NCBI GenBank assembly: GCA_938016265.1 | Contig: CALLWB010000013.1 | Span: 1-64,000, forward strand | From: an uncultured Saprospiraceae bacterium | GTDB lineage: Bacteria; Bacteroidota; Bacteroidia; Chitinophagales; Saprospiraceae | Reading direction: 5' to 3' | DNA: 64,000 nucleotides | In this document: piece by piece, positions 56,828 through 64,000 of the stretch | How the letters are laid out: the number at the start of each line of letters is the position of its first letter | Position numbering within the stretch: position 1 is the stretch's first letter | Translations under genes and position numbers: made by a program | The notes under the pieces: model-generated | Databases searched by the model: none | The model's input: the letters and a program-made list of their open reading frames with translations, nothing else | Told to the model about the DNA's origin: nothing

Positions 56828-57196
56828 GGTTGTTTTCTGAAGGATTTTGAGGGAGCCATCATTGCTTCACAGTGATTTTAGGTAGAGAGATCAAATGCAG
56901 GACTCGACTTAATACTTGCGAGTTATTAGATAATTCTAAATACCAGCTTCCCTTTTTAAATGGATCGTCCTGGATGGATACTACTGAGTTTCCTGCCGTT
57001 GCGGTTCCTTCCTTTTTTTTGAACTATCGTTCAAAACTTTTCGAGATCGGGAAGGAATCGTTGAGATCGTGATAGAACCTTAATGAAACATTAAAATTAT
57101 ATAAAAAACAGCCACCCAGGTTAATAATCTGTTAATCCATGATTTATAGTAGGGGATAGTCTATTTGATTGGCGTCAAACAACTAAACCTTTCGCT
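56828..57196. other. Intergenic region with a two-layer inverted repeat
   Basis: No gene is evident. A weak hairpin ATCATTG/CAGTGAT near 56860-56878 may end the upstream transcript. At 57003-57059 an outer inverted repeat (GGTTCCTTCC and GGAAGGAATC) encloses a perfect inner one (TTTTGAAC-TATC-GTTCAAAA). The last 130 bases are AT-rich and presumably hold the promoter of the next gene, although no clear TAnnTTTG pair was seen. Confidence 0.45.
57003..57059. repeat. Nested inverted repeat, possible structured RNA or repeat element
   Basis: The outer arms are GGTTCCTTCC (57003-57012) and GGAAGGAATC (57050-57059). The inner arms are TTTTGAAC (57017-57024) and GTTCAAAA (57029-57036) with a TATC loop. 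No T-run follows on either strand, so it is not an ordinary terminator. Confidence 0.55.
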
Positions 57197-58057
57197 ATGG
57201 ATATGATCAACGGGATATTTCTGTTAACGCTTTCTGCGTGCTCCAACCTTTTTGCCCAGATTGATCAATTTCCATATATAGAAAATTTCGATGAGGTCGA
57301 ATTTTATTCTGGTAGGCAACAACTACCTACTGGTTGGACCTTCGAAAATGAGAATAACGATCTTGCCTTTTGGGAGATAATTACGGATGAGTCTACTGTA
57401 GAATATGCAAGAACACCTCCAAACGCTGCTCACATGAGCTACAATCCAGTTGAAAACGCTGACGATTGGCTATTTACCCCCCAAATAGAAATGATCGCTG
57501 GCAATGAATATGACCTCTCCTTTTGGTTCAAAAAAGTGGACACAGGCTTCGGTACCTCAGAAAAATTGAACGTATTTGCAGGAGAAACAACGCAACAAAT
57601 TAAAAATAAAACTACTCCAATTTTTAAGAACAATACAATAAGCAATGAGCAATTTGACCAAGGTACGGCTTCCTTTACACCAACAAAATCAGGAACTTAT
57701 CACTTTGGGTTTCATTGTTATTCTGAGGCATTCCAGTTTCTGTTGGTTATTGATGATGTTAAAATTGAGGAAAAAATACATGCAGGTGTTCGAAACATCT
57801 ATGAGGAAAATGAATTGAAGTTATTCCCAAATCCAGCAAGCAATCAAGTGTATCTTACGTTGGCTGATGTGGAGTCCTTTCCTAGAAATCCAATGCTTCA
57901 AATATATAATGTATCCGGACGATTGATGGGACAACAACAAATCCAAAGCAATGCTGATCCTATAGATGTGAGTGAATTGCCAAATGGCTGGTACATCGTC
58001 CAGCTAATAGACAACAACCGGAGAGTTGGGCAGTGCAGACTCTTGATCAATCGCTAG
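57197..58057 (+). CDS. Secreted protein with choice-of-anchor J-like domain and T9SS type A tail
   Basis: A 286-residue exported protein. The start is ATG 57197 or the next Met two codons on; both give a signal peptide ending near LFA/QIDQ. Residues about 22-190 form a jelly-roll domain of the cleaved-adhesin/choice-of-anchor J type (FPYIENFDEVEF, LPTGWTFENENNDLAFWEI, DDWLFTPQIEMIAG, and LLVIDDVKIEE at the end). Residues about 205-286 are a sorting domain (KLFPNPASNQVYLTL, LPNGWYIVQLID, CRLLINR). Such domains often bind carbohydrates or proteins outside the cell. It overlaps the convergent yigZ gene by four bases at the stop codons. Confidence 0.88.
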   Translation: MDMINGIFLLTLSACSNLFAQIDQFPYIENFDEVEFYSGRQQLPTGWTFENENNDLAFWEIITDESTVEYARTPPNAAHMSYNPVENADDWLFTPQIEMIAGNEYDLSFWFKKVDTGFGTSEKLNVFAGETTQQIKNKTTPIFKNNTISNEQFDQGTASFTPTKSGTYHFGFHCYSEAFQFLLVIDDVKIEEKIHAGVRNIYEENELKLFPNPASNQVYLTLADVESFPRNPMLQIYNVSGRLMGQQQIQSNADPIDVSELPNGWYIVQLIDNNRRVGQCRLLINR

Positions 58058-58662
58058 CGGGTACCTGTTTGCTTGACTTTCAAAGAAGAGATTTTTTCGG
58101 CCTTACTGTTAAATTCAGGTACATCGCCTGCGCGGAGAGCAATTTGAATCACTGGTTCTGCTCCGAAATCCTTAGAGAGCACTTCACAACTTGATTTTTT
58201 TACTAATTGCATGACGTCATTCATCTCCCCATAATTGAAGGATAGGTGAAGGAGGTGGTCGATTGTTCGTTCCTCTAACTTCGCTTTAGATAATGCGTCA
58301 TTAGTTGCTAGTTTGTAGGCATTTATTAAACCTGGAACACCTAGTTTTGTGCCGCCGAAATAACGTACCACAACAACGAGTACATTAGACAATCCCATAC
58401 TATCTATTTGGCCAAGTATCGGTCTTCCTGCAGTGCCAGAAGGCTCACCATCGTCATTTGCTCTGAATCGATCACCTGTTAGTCCAATTCTGTAGGAGAA
58501 GCAGTGATGCCTGGCCTTAGGATGTATTTTTCTAACCTCCTCCAGACACTCCTTTACGGATGCTTCATTGAATACACGGAAGGCGTAAGCTAAGAATTTG
58601 CTGCCTCGATCTCTGAAGTCACCTTCAGTTGGTGCTCCAATGGTGGTATAGGTATCACTCAT
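58054..58662 (-). CDS. yigZ: YigZ/IMPACT family protein
   Basis: A 202-residue cytoplasmic protein of the UPF0029/IMPACT family. The core is present: DRGSKFLAYAFRVFNEA at about residues 18-34, HHCFSYRIG, NDDGEPSGTAGRPIL (about 74-88), and VVVVRYFGGTKLGVPGL (about 97-113). The C-terminal about 70 residues form the ferredoxin-like DUF1949-type domain. Members are linked to translation or stress control, but the reaction is unknown. The start codon overlaps the ribD stop by four bases (ATGA), so the two genes are translationally coupled. Confidence 0.92.
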   Translation of the reverse strand: MSDTYTTIGAPTEGDFRDRGSKFLAYAFRVFNEASVKECLEEVRKIHPKARHHCFSYRIGLTGDRFRANDDGEPSGTAGRPILGQIDSMGLSNVLVVVVRYFGGTKLGVPGLINAYKLATNDALSKAKLEERTIDHLLHLSFNYGEMNDVMQLVKKSSCEVLSKDFGAEPVIQIALRAGDVPEFNSKAEKISSLKVKQTGTR

Positions 58663-59705
58663 CGGGCTTCAAAATTTCGGTAAACGATTAGCTGATCCTC
58701 TTTTATGGTTAGTTCAGAGATGGGGGTTGCATTAATTTTGGGGGCGGGGATGCCTTCTTTTAATTCTTGTTGAGTTGTAAAAATTCGTGCTTCATCCCAA
58801 AGATTTGATTGGATAAAGGTTTCAAGGGTTTGTGCTCCACCTTCTACGATCAAGGATTTTATTTTTTTATCGAATAATTTTTCTAAGATTTGATCAACTA
58901 ATTTGTCGTTAAAATTGATTTTGGAATATTCGATTCCTTTAGTGGTTTTAGGAACTTCAGCATTTTCATGAAAAACAATTGTTGGAGTAGATCCATCAAA
59001 AAGGTGAAGCGTGTTATCCAATCGACCATTTTTGTCCAAGACAATCCTTGTCGGACTATTTCCTTCCCACAATCTGGTATTTAATTGGGGATTATCAACA
59101 GCGGCGGTGGTTGTTCCTACAAGAATTGCTGCTTCTTTGCTTCTCCATTTGTGAACGAGCCGCTTGGAGATTGGATTTGTGAGCCAAATAGTTTCCTCGT
59201 GTTTTCCTATAAACTGATCTTTTGATTGGGCAAATTTGAGGATAATGTAAGGACGTTTTTTATCCGTAAGGGTAATATACCTCCTAATAAACTCTTTCCC
59301 TTGTTCTTCACATATTCCTTCATAAACTTCAATCCCAGCGTCTTTCATCTTTTTAACACTTTGTCCAGAGACTTTTGGATTGGTGTCTATGCAGCTAATA
59401 TAGACTTTGGGGATTTGATGTTTGAGGATTAAATTTACACAGGGTGGGGTATTTCCATAATGGAAACAAGGCTCAAGTGTAACATATAAACTGGCTTCTT
59501 GCAATAAATGGTGCTGATCTTGAGGAATGCTGGCTATGGCATTGACTTCTGCATGTGGGCCACCGTAATATTCGTGACAGCCTTCTCCAATTATCTTATT
59601 ATTGTGAACGATAACGCATCCAACCATTGGGTTGTGGCCAACAGTACTTTGTTTGTTGAGCGCTATTTCAAAGGCTCTTTGCATGTATTTGTCATGAATT
59701 TCCAC
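58659..59705 (-). CDS. ribD: Bifunctional riboflavin deaminase/reductase RibD
   Basis: A 348-residue enzyme for the second and third steps of riboflavin synthesis: deamination of the pyrimidine from GTP opening, then reduction of the ribosyl side chain with NADPH. The deaminase zinc site is HAEVNAI and PCFHYGNTPPC. The reductase half starts near residue 150 (RPYIILKFAQSKD) with ILVGTTTAAVDNPQLNTR and VEGGAQTLETFI. I chose a GTG start at 59705 (EIHDKYMQRAFEIA), which matches the usual RibD N-terminus; the open frame continues to a TTG 20 codons upstream without family resemblance, and an ATG seven codons downstream is possible. No other rib genes are nearby. Confidence 0.92.
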   Translation of the reverse strand: MEIHDKYMQRAFEIALNKQSTVGHNPMVGCVIVHNNKIIGEGCHEYYGGPHAEVNAIASIPQDQHHLLQEASLYVTLEPCFHYGNTPPCVNLILKHQIPKVYISCIDTNPKVSGQSVKKMKDAGIEVYEGICEEQGKEFIRRYITLTDKKRPYIILKFAQSKDQFIGKHEETIWLTNPISKRLVHKWRSKEAAILVGTTTAAVDNPQLNTRLWEGNSPTRIVLDKNGRLDNTLHLFDGSTPTIVFHENAEVPKTTKGIEYSKINFNDKLVDQILEKLFDKKIKSLIVEGGAQTLETFIQSNLWDEARIFTTQQELKEGIPAPKINATPISELTIKEDQLIVYRNFEAR

Positions 59706-59814
59706 CCTGCAAATGTACAGAATATTTGACTGACTTTCCCCTTGATAATTAACAGAATAAAGCAATCCTATGTGATCAAAGTCCGAAAAATTTAGAATCT
59801 ACCATTGAATAGTC

Positions 59815-59822
59815 TATTTTTG
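59815..59822 (+). promoter_or_regulatory. Candidate -7 element for the saccharopine/alanine dehydrogenase-like gene
   Basis: TATTTTTG matches TAnnTTTG and lies 38 bases ahead of the ATG at 59861. A -33 TTG at suitable distance was not found, so this is weaker than the paired promoters. Confidence 0.4.
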
Positions 59823-59860
59823 CCCGTCAACAATCATTTTTTTGTATTTAATCTGTCTTA

Positions 59861-61066
59861 ATGAAAATAGGAATAATCAGGGAAGGAAAGGTACCACCAG
59901 ATTCGAGAGTACCAATTATCCCCACTCAATGCGCTTACATACTTGATAAATATGCAGTTGATATGAAGGTACAACGTTCTGATGGTCGTTGTTATTCAAA
60001 TCAGGAGTATATTGACGAGGGAATAAATGTCGTAGATAGTGTGGACGATTGCGAGGTATTGATGGGCGTAAAAGAAGTCCCAATTGACCAGTTAGTTCCC
60101 AATAAAACCTACCTGTTTTTCTCCCACACCATAAAAAAACAGGCGTACAACAGGAAATTGTTACTCGCTATCCTAGAAAAAAATATCCGACTGATCGATT
60201 ACGAAACACTGACCGATGAAAAGGGAAAACGTCTGATTGCTTTTGGCCGTTTTGCAGGAATAGTAGGCGCTCACAACGGTATAATGACCTACGGTGCCCG
60301 AACTGGCAGTTTTTCACTAAAAAGAATGAACGATTGCAAAGATTATGCTGAAGCAAAAGACCATTACAAAAAACTAAAGTTTCCTGCCTTCAAAACGGTT
60401 GTTACTGGTACTGGGAGAGTCGCTTCCGGAGCAGTAGAAGTGTTAGATCATATGAATATTCGAAGGGTTTCTCCTGAAGAATTTTTATCCAACGACTACG
60501 CGGAAGCAGTCTACACCCAACTTGCTTGCAAAGACTATGTAGAACATAAGGAGGGGCTTGATTTTGAGAATAGTGATTTTTATAAAAACCCGGAAGCCTA
60601 CAAGTCCCAGTTTGATGCATATACTAAGGTGACGGATTTATTGATTAATGGGATTTATTGGGATAATAAAGCGCCGGCATTTTTCTCGAAAGCCGACATG
60701 AAAAAATCAGATTTCAAGATATCGGTTATTGCAGATGTTACTTGCGATATTGCTCCTGTATCTTCTATTCCTTCCACCTTGTTTGCTTCTACGATTGCAG
60801 ATCCATTGTTCGGGTATAATGTTGAGACGGAAAAAGTGGATGATTTGCACAAGGAAGGGGTGGTCGATATGATGACGATAGACAATCTTCCGAATGAAAT
60901 GCCCCGCGATGCTTCTGAATCTTTTGGAGAACAATTTATCGCTAGTGTTTTGTCCGAACTGATTAATTCAGAGAACAGCGAAGTGATAGAACGTGCAACA
61001 GTCGCCAAGAACGGAAAACTAGGAAGCCACTTTCAATATTTGAAAGACTATGTAGCAGGAAGCTAG
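59861..61066 (+). CDS. NAD(P)-dependent oxidoreductase, AlaDH/PNT superfamily (saccharopine dehydrogenase-like)
   Basis: A 401-residue cytoplasmic enzyme. The N-terminus (MKIGIIREGKVPPDSRVPIIP) is the AlaDH/PNT substrate-domain signature with the conserved R-E-x-K and R-V-x-x-x-P. VLMGVKEVPIDQL and YLFFSHTIKKQAYNR follow at about 66-103. The nucleotide-binding part includes KTVVTGTGRVASGAVEVLDHM (about 178-198, G-x-G-x-V-x-x-G), and ISVIADVTCDIAPVSSIPSTL near 290. This layout is that of NAD-dependent, lysine-forming saccharopine dehydrogenases and their Bacteroidota relatives. Whether the substrate is saccharopine, alanine or another amino acid is not decidable by eye. Confidence 0.85.
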   Translation: MKIGIIREGKVPPDSRVPIIPTQCAYILDKYAVDMKVQRSDGRCYSNQEYIDEGINVVDSVDDCEVLMGVKEVPIDQLVPNKTYLFFSHTIKKQAYNRKLLLAILEKNIRLIDYETLTDEKGKRLIAFGRFAGIVGAHNGIMTYGARTGSFSLKRMNDCKDYAEAKDHYKKLKFPAFKTVVTGTGRVASGAVEVLDHMNIRRVSPEEFLSNDYAEAVYTQLACKDYVEHKEGLDFENSDFYKNPEAYKSQFDAYTKVTDLLINGIYWDNKAPAFFSKADMKKSDFKISVIADVTCDIAPVSSIPSTLFASTIADPLFGYNVETEKVDDLHKEGVVDMMTIDNLPNEMPRDASESFGEQFIASVLSELINSENSEVIERATVAKNGKLGSHFQYLKDYVAGS

Positions 61067-61074
61067 AAATCTAT

Positions 61075-62064
61075 TTATTGGAATAGAATGTCTCCCGCAG
61101 GATTAATGATAGTTGTTTGCTGTTTTGCTGTCAGTACTTTTGCACGGCCATTTTTAAAGGAGAAAACCTTTGCAAATTGTGGCTCGATCACGATTTTTCC
61201 TTGCTTGTCAATAAATCCCCATTTTTTGTCTATCAGTACGCCAGCAAGATTTTCAGAAAAAGAATGGATAGATTGGTAATCTCCAGTGATCATCGTTTTC
61301 CCATTTTCATCAATGTAATACCACTTTTTATCTTTAAGGACCGGAGCTAGCCCTTCTTTGAAGTCAAGCACTCGGTCATAAGTTGCAGGAACAACTATTT
61401 TTCCCTGCTTGTCAATAAATCCCCATTTACGGTTTTTGGAGACTACCGCCATCCCTTCTGAAAATGGATAGGCGCGATCGAATTTTGCCTCGAATGCAAA
61501 TTTACCCGTTTGGTTAATATATCGCCATCCGGCACGAGTAGAGACCGGAGCTAAACCGTCTGAGAAGGAGAAAGCCCGCTTGAAAGAATGAGGGATCACT
61601 AATGTACCCGAATGATCACAGAATCCCCAATTTTCTTCATCAGCAACAGCAGCAAGTCCTTGAGAGAAAGGCTGCGCTCGCTTATACTTTGCTTCAATTT
61701 TCAAGTTTCCTTTAGGATCAATAAATCCGTATTTACCATCTATTTGAACTGGAGCGAGTCCTTCAGAAAATTGTTCTGCGGCCTTGTATTTTGGTGCAAT
61801 AATCGCCTGGCCTTGATCATTTAGGTATCCCCAATTTCCATTGCTCAAAAACGCAGAAAACCCTTCGGATGCTTCCTTGATAATGTCATATTTGGGTTCC
61901 AGCATTACTTTTCCTTCCCGATTGATCAACCCATATTTGCTGTCTTTTTTTACTACGAAAAGGGTAGTGGAGTTGTTCAAATCTGAACTAGACTTGGGTT
62001 TAAAATTGTCAGATGTACAGCCAATAAAAAGAAATAATGGCAACAAGCAAAAGATAATGCGCAT
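61075..62064 (-). CDS. WG-repeat lipoprotein
   Basis: A 329-residue lipoprotein with lipobox LFIGC (Cys16). The mature part is built of seven WG repeats of about 38-46 residues (KYGLINREGKVMLEPKYD, NWGYLNDQGQAIIAPKYK, KYGFIDPKGNLKIEAKYK, then KWGFIDKQGKIVVPATYD and similar), each ending with F-x-E-G-L-A-x-V. WG repeats are beta-hairpin units of unknown role, often on periplasmic or surface proteins. The gene follows fbp after 10 bases on the same strand and is probably cotranscribed with it, although no functional link is evident. Confidence 0.88.
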   Translation of the reverse strand: MRIIFCLLPLFLFIGCTSDNFKPKSSSDLNNSTTLFVVKKDSKYGLINREGKVMLEPKYDIIKEASEGFSAFLSNGNWGYLNDQGQAIIAPKYKAAEQFSEGLAPVQIDGKYGFIDPKGNLKIEAKYKRAQPFSQGLAAVADEENWGFCDHSGTLVIPHSFKRAFSFSDGLAPVSTRAGWRYINQTGKFAFEAKFDRAYPFSEGMAVVSKNRKWGFIDKQGKIVVPATYDRVLDFKEGLAPVLKDKKWYYIDENGKTMITGDYQSIHSFSENLAGVLIDKKWGFIDKQGKIVIEPQFAKVFSFKNGRAKVLTAKQQTTIINPAGDILFQ

Positions 62065-62074
62065 GAAAATACTT

Positions 62075-63070
62075 TTAGGAAGTAATTGAATTGTGGGCCT
62101 GAATAAATTCTTCTGCTTTCGTTACCAGATTTTTACTTCCAAGGAATACTGGAGTTCGTTGGTGTAGCTCGTTGGCCTCTAGGTCCATAATCCGTTGATG
62201 GCCGTCTGTAGCCTTGCCCCCTGCTTGTTCGATGAGCATGGCCATTGGGTTACATTCGTAGAGCAATCTTAGCTTGCCTTTTGGTGATTTGGAGGTAGCT
62301 GGATAGAAGAAAATGCCGCCTTTTATTAGCGTACGGTGCACATCGGCAACCATTGAGCCGATGTATCTCATAGTAAAGCCTTTATCCATGCAGTGTTTTA
62401 CATAGTTTTTTATTTCTTCTGAGAATACGGCATAGTTTGCTTGATTTACGGAATATATTTTCCCGTTTTCGGGAATTTTGATGTCTCTGTGAGAAAGACA
62501 GAACTCCCCGATAGATGGATCAAGTGTAAAGCCGTTTACCCCATTTCCTGTGGAATAAACCATCATGGTGGAAGATCCGTAGACGACATAGCCCGCAGCT
62601 ACTTGTTGATGGCCTTTCTGTGTAAAGTCCTTGAGCTCAATTTCGCCATGACTGGTACGTCTGTAGATGGCAAATATAGTACCGATGGAAACATTCACAT
62701 CAATATTACTTGAGCCATCAAGTGGGTCAAACAATACCACATATTTTGCATTTTTTGAATGTTCGTCCGAGATAGGGACAAAATCGTCATTTTCCTCAGA
62801 GGCAATCCCACAACACTGCCCACTATTTTTCAGACAGGAAATTAAAACATTATCAGCAAGCACATCTAATTTCTGGACGGTCTCTCCCGAAGCATTTTCC
62901 TGTCCTGCTTTCCCAACTATATCTACTAGACCCGCTTTGTTTACTGCTCTACTAATGATTTTTGACGCAAGTCCAATATCTCTAAGCAAACTAGAAAGTT
63001 CTCCCGTGGCATAGGGATTACTTTTTTGGGACTGAATAACAAATTCGTCAAGGGTAATAATTTTATGCAT
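62075..63070 (-). CDS. fbp: Fructose-1,6-bisphosphatase, class I
   Basis: A 331-residue gluconeogenic enzyme that removes the 1-phosphate from fructose-1,6-bisphosphate. The metal site is [20 protein letters not shown] (about 111-130), with the upstream EEND acidic residues at about 91-94. Substrate residues are in [20 protein letters not shown] and [16 protein letters not shown] (about 270-285). The start is taken at ATG 63070 ([10 protein letters not shown]); an upstream TTG in frame lies beyond the promoter. Length is normal for class I FBPase. Confidence 0.96.
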   Translation of the reverse strand: MHKIITLDEFVIQSQKSNPYATGELSSLLRDIGLASKIISRAVNKAGLVDIVGKAGQENASGETVQKLDVLADNVLISCLKNSGQCCGIASEENDDFVPISDEHSKNAKYVVLFDPLDGSSNIDVNVSIGTIFAIYRRTSHGEIELKDFTQKGHQQVAAGYVVYGSSTMMVYSTGNGVNGFTLDPSIGEFCLSHRDIKIPENGKIYSVNQANYAVFSEEIKNYVKHCMDKGFTMRYIGSMVADVHRTLIKGGIFFYPATSKSPKGKLRLLYECNPMAMLIEQAGGKATDGHQRIMDLEANELHQRTPVFLGSKNLVTKAEEFIQAHNSITS

Positions 63071-63401
63071 AAAAGGAAAATTTGAACAAATATAGGTCAA
63101 ACAACGAAAGTAACCAATTGTACTTCGGCAAGAAGTTGATCTAGGTTACTTATTTTAGTAAAAAAAAAGACATTAATCCCTATCAATGTTAACAACTATC
63201 TATATCATGAGAACTTATTAATAAGGAAGGATTTTTCGAAAAAATACAATAAGTGACAACCATTTTTCTTATTTTTAGTTCAGAACCTAAAGTATTTCAC
63301 GCCCCAATACACAAATACAATGTTATTAGGTTTTTACTAAATGAAAGATATTGTATATAATTTCTTTCTAGGCATCTTTCTTTGACTAACCAAACTTCAT
63401 T
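63071..63401. other. Intergenic region between divergent fbp and a secreted-protein gene
   Basis: The left part carries the fbp promoter. The rest is AT-rich with A-runs (about 63158-63170) and no visible gene or hairpin. No convincing TAnnTTTG pair was found for the plus-strand gene at 63402. Confidence 0.4.
63087..63117 (-). promoter_or_regulatory. Promoter of fbp and the WG-repeat lipoprotein
   Basis: On the minus strand TTG (plus 63115-63117) and TATATTTG (plus 63087-63094) are separated by 20 bases, a textbook Bacteroidota -33/-7 pair. The -7 box ends 16 bases before the ATG at 63070, which fixes the start codon. Confidence 0.65.
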
Positions 63402-64000
63402 ATGAATACAAAGCTCGCATTTGTATTAACATTCCTACTATGGGTTATTATCAACCCAATAAAAGGGCAATCCGGCCAATTTGATCTTCGATTTAGTGTC
63501 TCCGGTATCGACTGTATAGCTAATACAATATTGATAGATATTGAAATTCGTGCAGAGAGTTCGGCTACTCAATTTAATCTTGCTGATCAGAATTATCGAT
63601 TTTCCTTTAATAGGAATGCCCTTGCCAATCCCCAAATAAATCAAGAGTTGACAATTAGTGGAATAGTTAGTACAGTAACTCCCATAGCCACTTCTAGTTT
63701 TTATGGAACACACACTATGACTGGATCAGGAGATACTGTCGTTTCGTATAATATTGAATTGGTAGGGGGAGATGGTTACCCACTAGATGATGAAACTTAT
63801 GTCAAAGTTGGGCGTTTTCAATTCGATATTCTTGATGTTAATGAATGTGTTGACCTAAAATTTCATAGTGCGGACCCAATTATCCATCCTGTAACTTTTA
63901 TTAGTGAAAAATTTGAATCCAATTTGTATCCTGCATTAGAAGGGAGTTTTAATAATTATTCTCAATGCCTCATAGAAGCTTGTATCAATCAAAATGTGAT
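63402..64000 (+). CDS. Secreted protein, 5' part only (runs off the window)
   Basis: The frame from ATG 63402 stays open for 199 codons to the window end. The signal peptide is residues about 1-22 (LWVIINPIKG/QSGQ). The visible mature part is beta-rich (FDLRFSVSGIDCIANTILID, then NLADQNYRFSFNRNALANP). It resembles the N-terminal domain of the giant cadherin-like protein at 28405, which reads VDVMIASQ and FKLSSGLLYFNFNTTTLG at the matching place. It is therefore probably the start of another large surface protein whose repeats and sorting domain lie to the right. Confidence 0.8.
   Translation, partial: MNTKLAFVLTFLLWVIINPIKGQSGQFDLRFSVSGIDCIANTILIDIEIRAESSATQFNLADQNYRFSFNRNALANPQINQELTISGIVSTVTPIATSSFYGTHTMTGSGDTVVSYNIELVGGDGYPLDDETYVKVGRFQFDILDVNECVDLKFHSADPIIHPVTFISEKFESNLYPALEGSFNNYSQCLIEACINQNV

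Noticed and set aside
56872-57072. Plus-strand frame of 66 codons in the gap before 57197
   Set aside because: It starts at GTG, has no recognisable features, and runs through the nested inverted repeat.

Overview
The window is chromosomal DNA of a Bacteroidota bacterium, most likely a member of the Saprospiria (Saprospiraceae-like). Several things support this. There are many very large secreted proteins ending in type IX secretion (T9SS) sorting domains, both the CHU_C/type B form and the Por/type A form. They carry SprB, PKD, cadherin-like, LRR and WG repeats. A BshC bacillithiol gene is present. Several promoters have the Bacteroidota -7 element TAnnTTTG, and Shine-Dalgarno sites are mostly absent. 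The DNA is AT-rich, and no RNA genes, insertion sequences, CRISPR arrays or prophages were seen.

Layout. 1-1313: end of a deoxynucleoside kinase gene, a small membrane protein and an AT-rich gap. 1314-8078: a SprB-repeat giant adhesin with a strong terminator. 8172-10731: a compact operon of a T4 Rnl1-like RNA ligase, a SAM methyltransferase and a T4 PseT-like 5'-kinase/3'-phosphatase, which looks like an RNA repair cassette. 10732-19030: metabolism and signalling (propeller lipoprotein, bshC, glpK, purM, peroxiredoxin, two-component pair). 19046-23093: secreted metallophosphatase and a paralogous pair of small secreted proteins. 23239-28109: FAD oxidoreductase and an AddA-like helicase whose nuclease domain looks inactivated. 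28405-34938: a giant cadherin-like protein with a cytochrome-c-like module inserted inside one repeat and an IPTL-CTERM-like membrane tail. 35024-39327: RluE and a PKD-repeat CHU_C protein. 39603-47480: a minus-strand run with ECF sigma factor, anti-sigma-like protein fused to a DUF6265-like domain, vWA lipoprotein, LRR protein and VIT/vWA protein. 47633-48860: a lipoprotein carrying an XRE-type helix-turn-helix, divergent from an S24/LexA-like repressor. 49065-58057: fused oligopeptide ABC ATPase and three secreted proteins. 58054-63070: yigZ, ribD, a saccharopine/alanine dehydrogenase-like gene, a WG-repeat lipoprotein and fbp. 63402-64000: start of another secreted protein.

Most of the coding capacity serves the cell surface: adhesins, vWA proteins and secreted hydrolases delivered by T9SS genes that lie elsewhere. 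The items most deserving follow-up are the RNA repair operon, the DNA-binding-fold lipoprotein, the haem-motif module inside a surface repeat protein, and the nuclease-dead AddA-like helicase. Function calls rest on motif recognition by eye; no database search was run.
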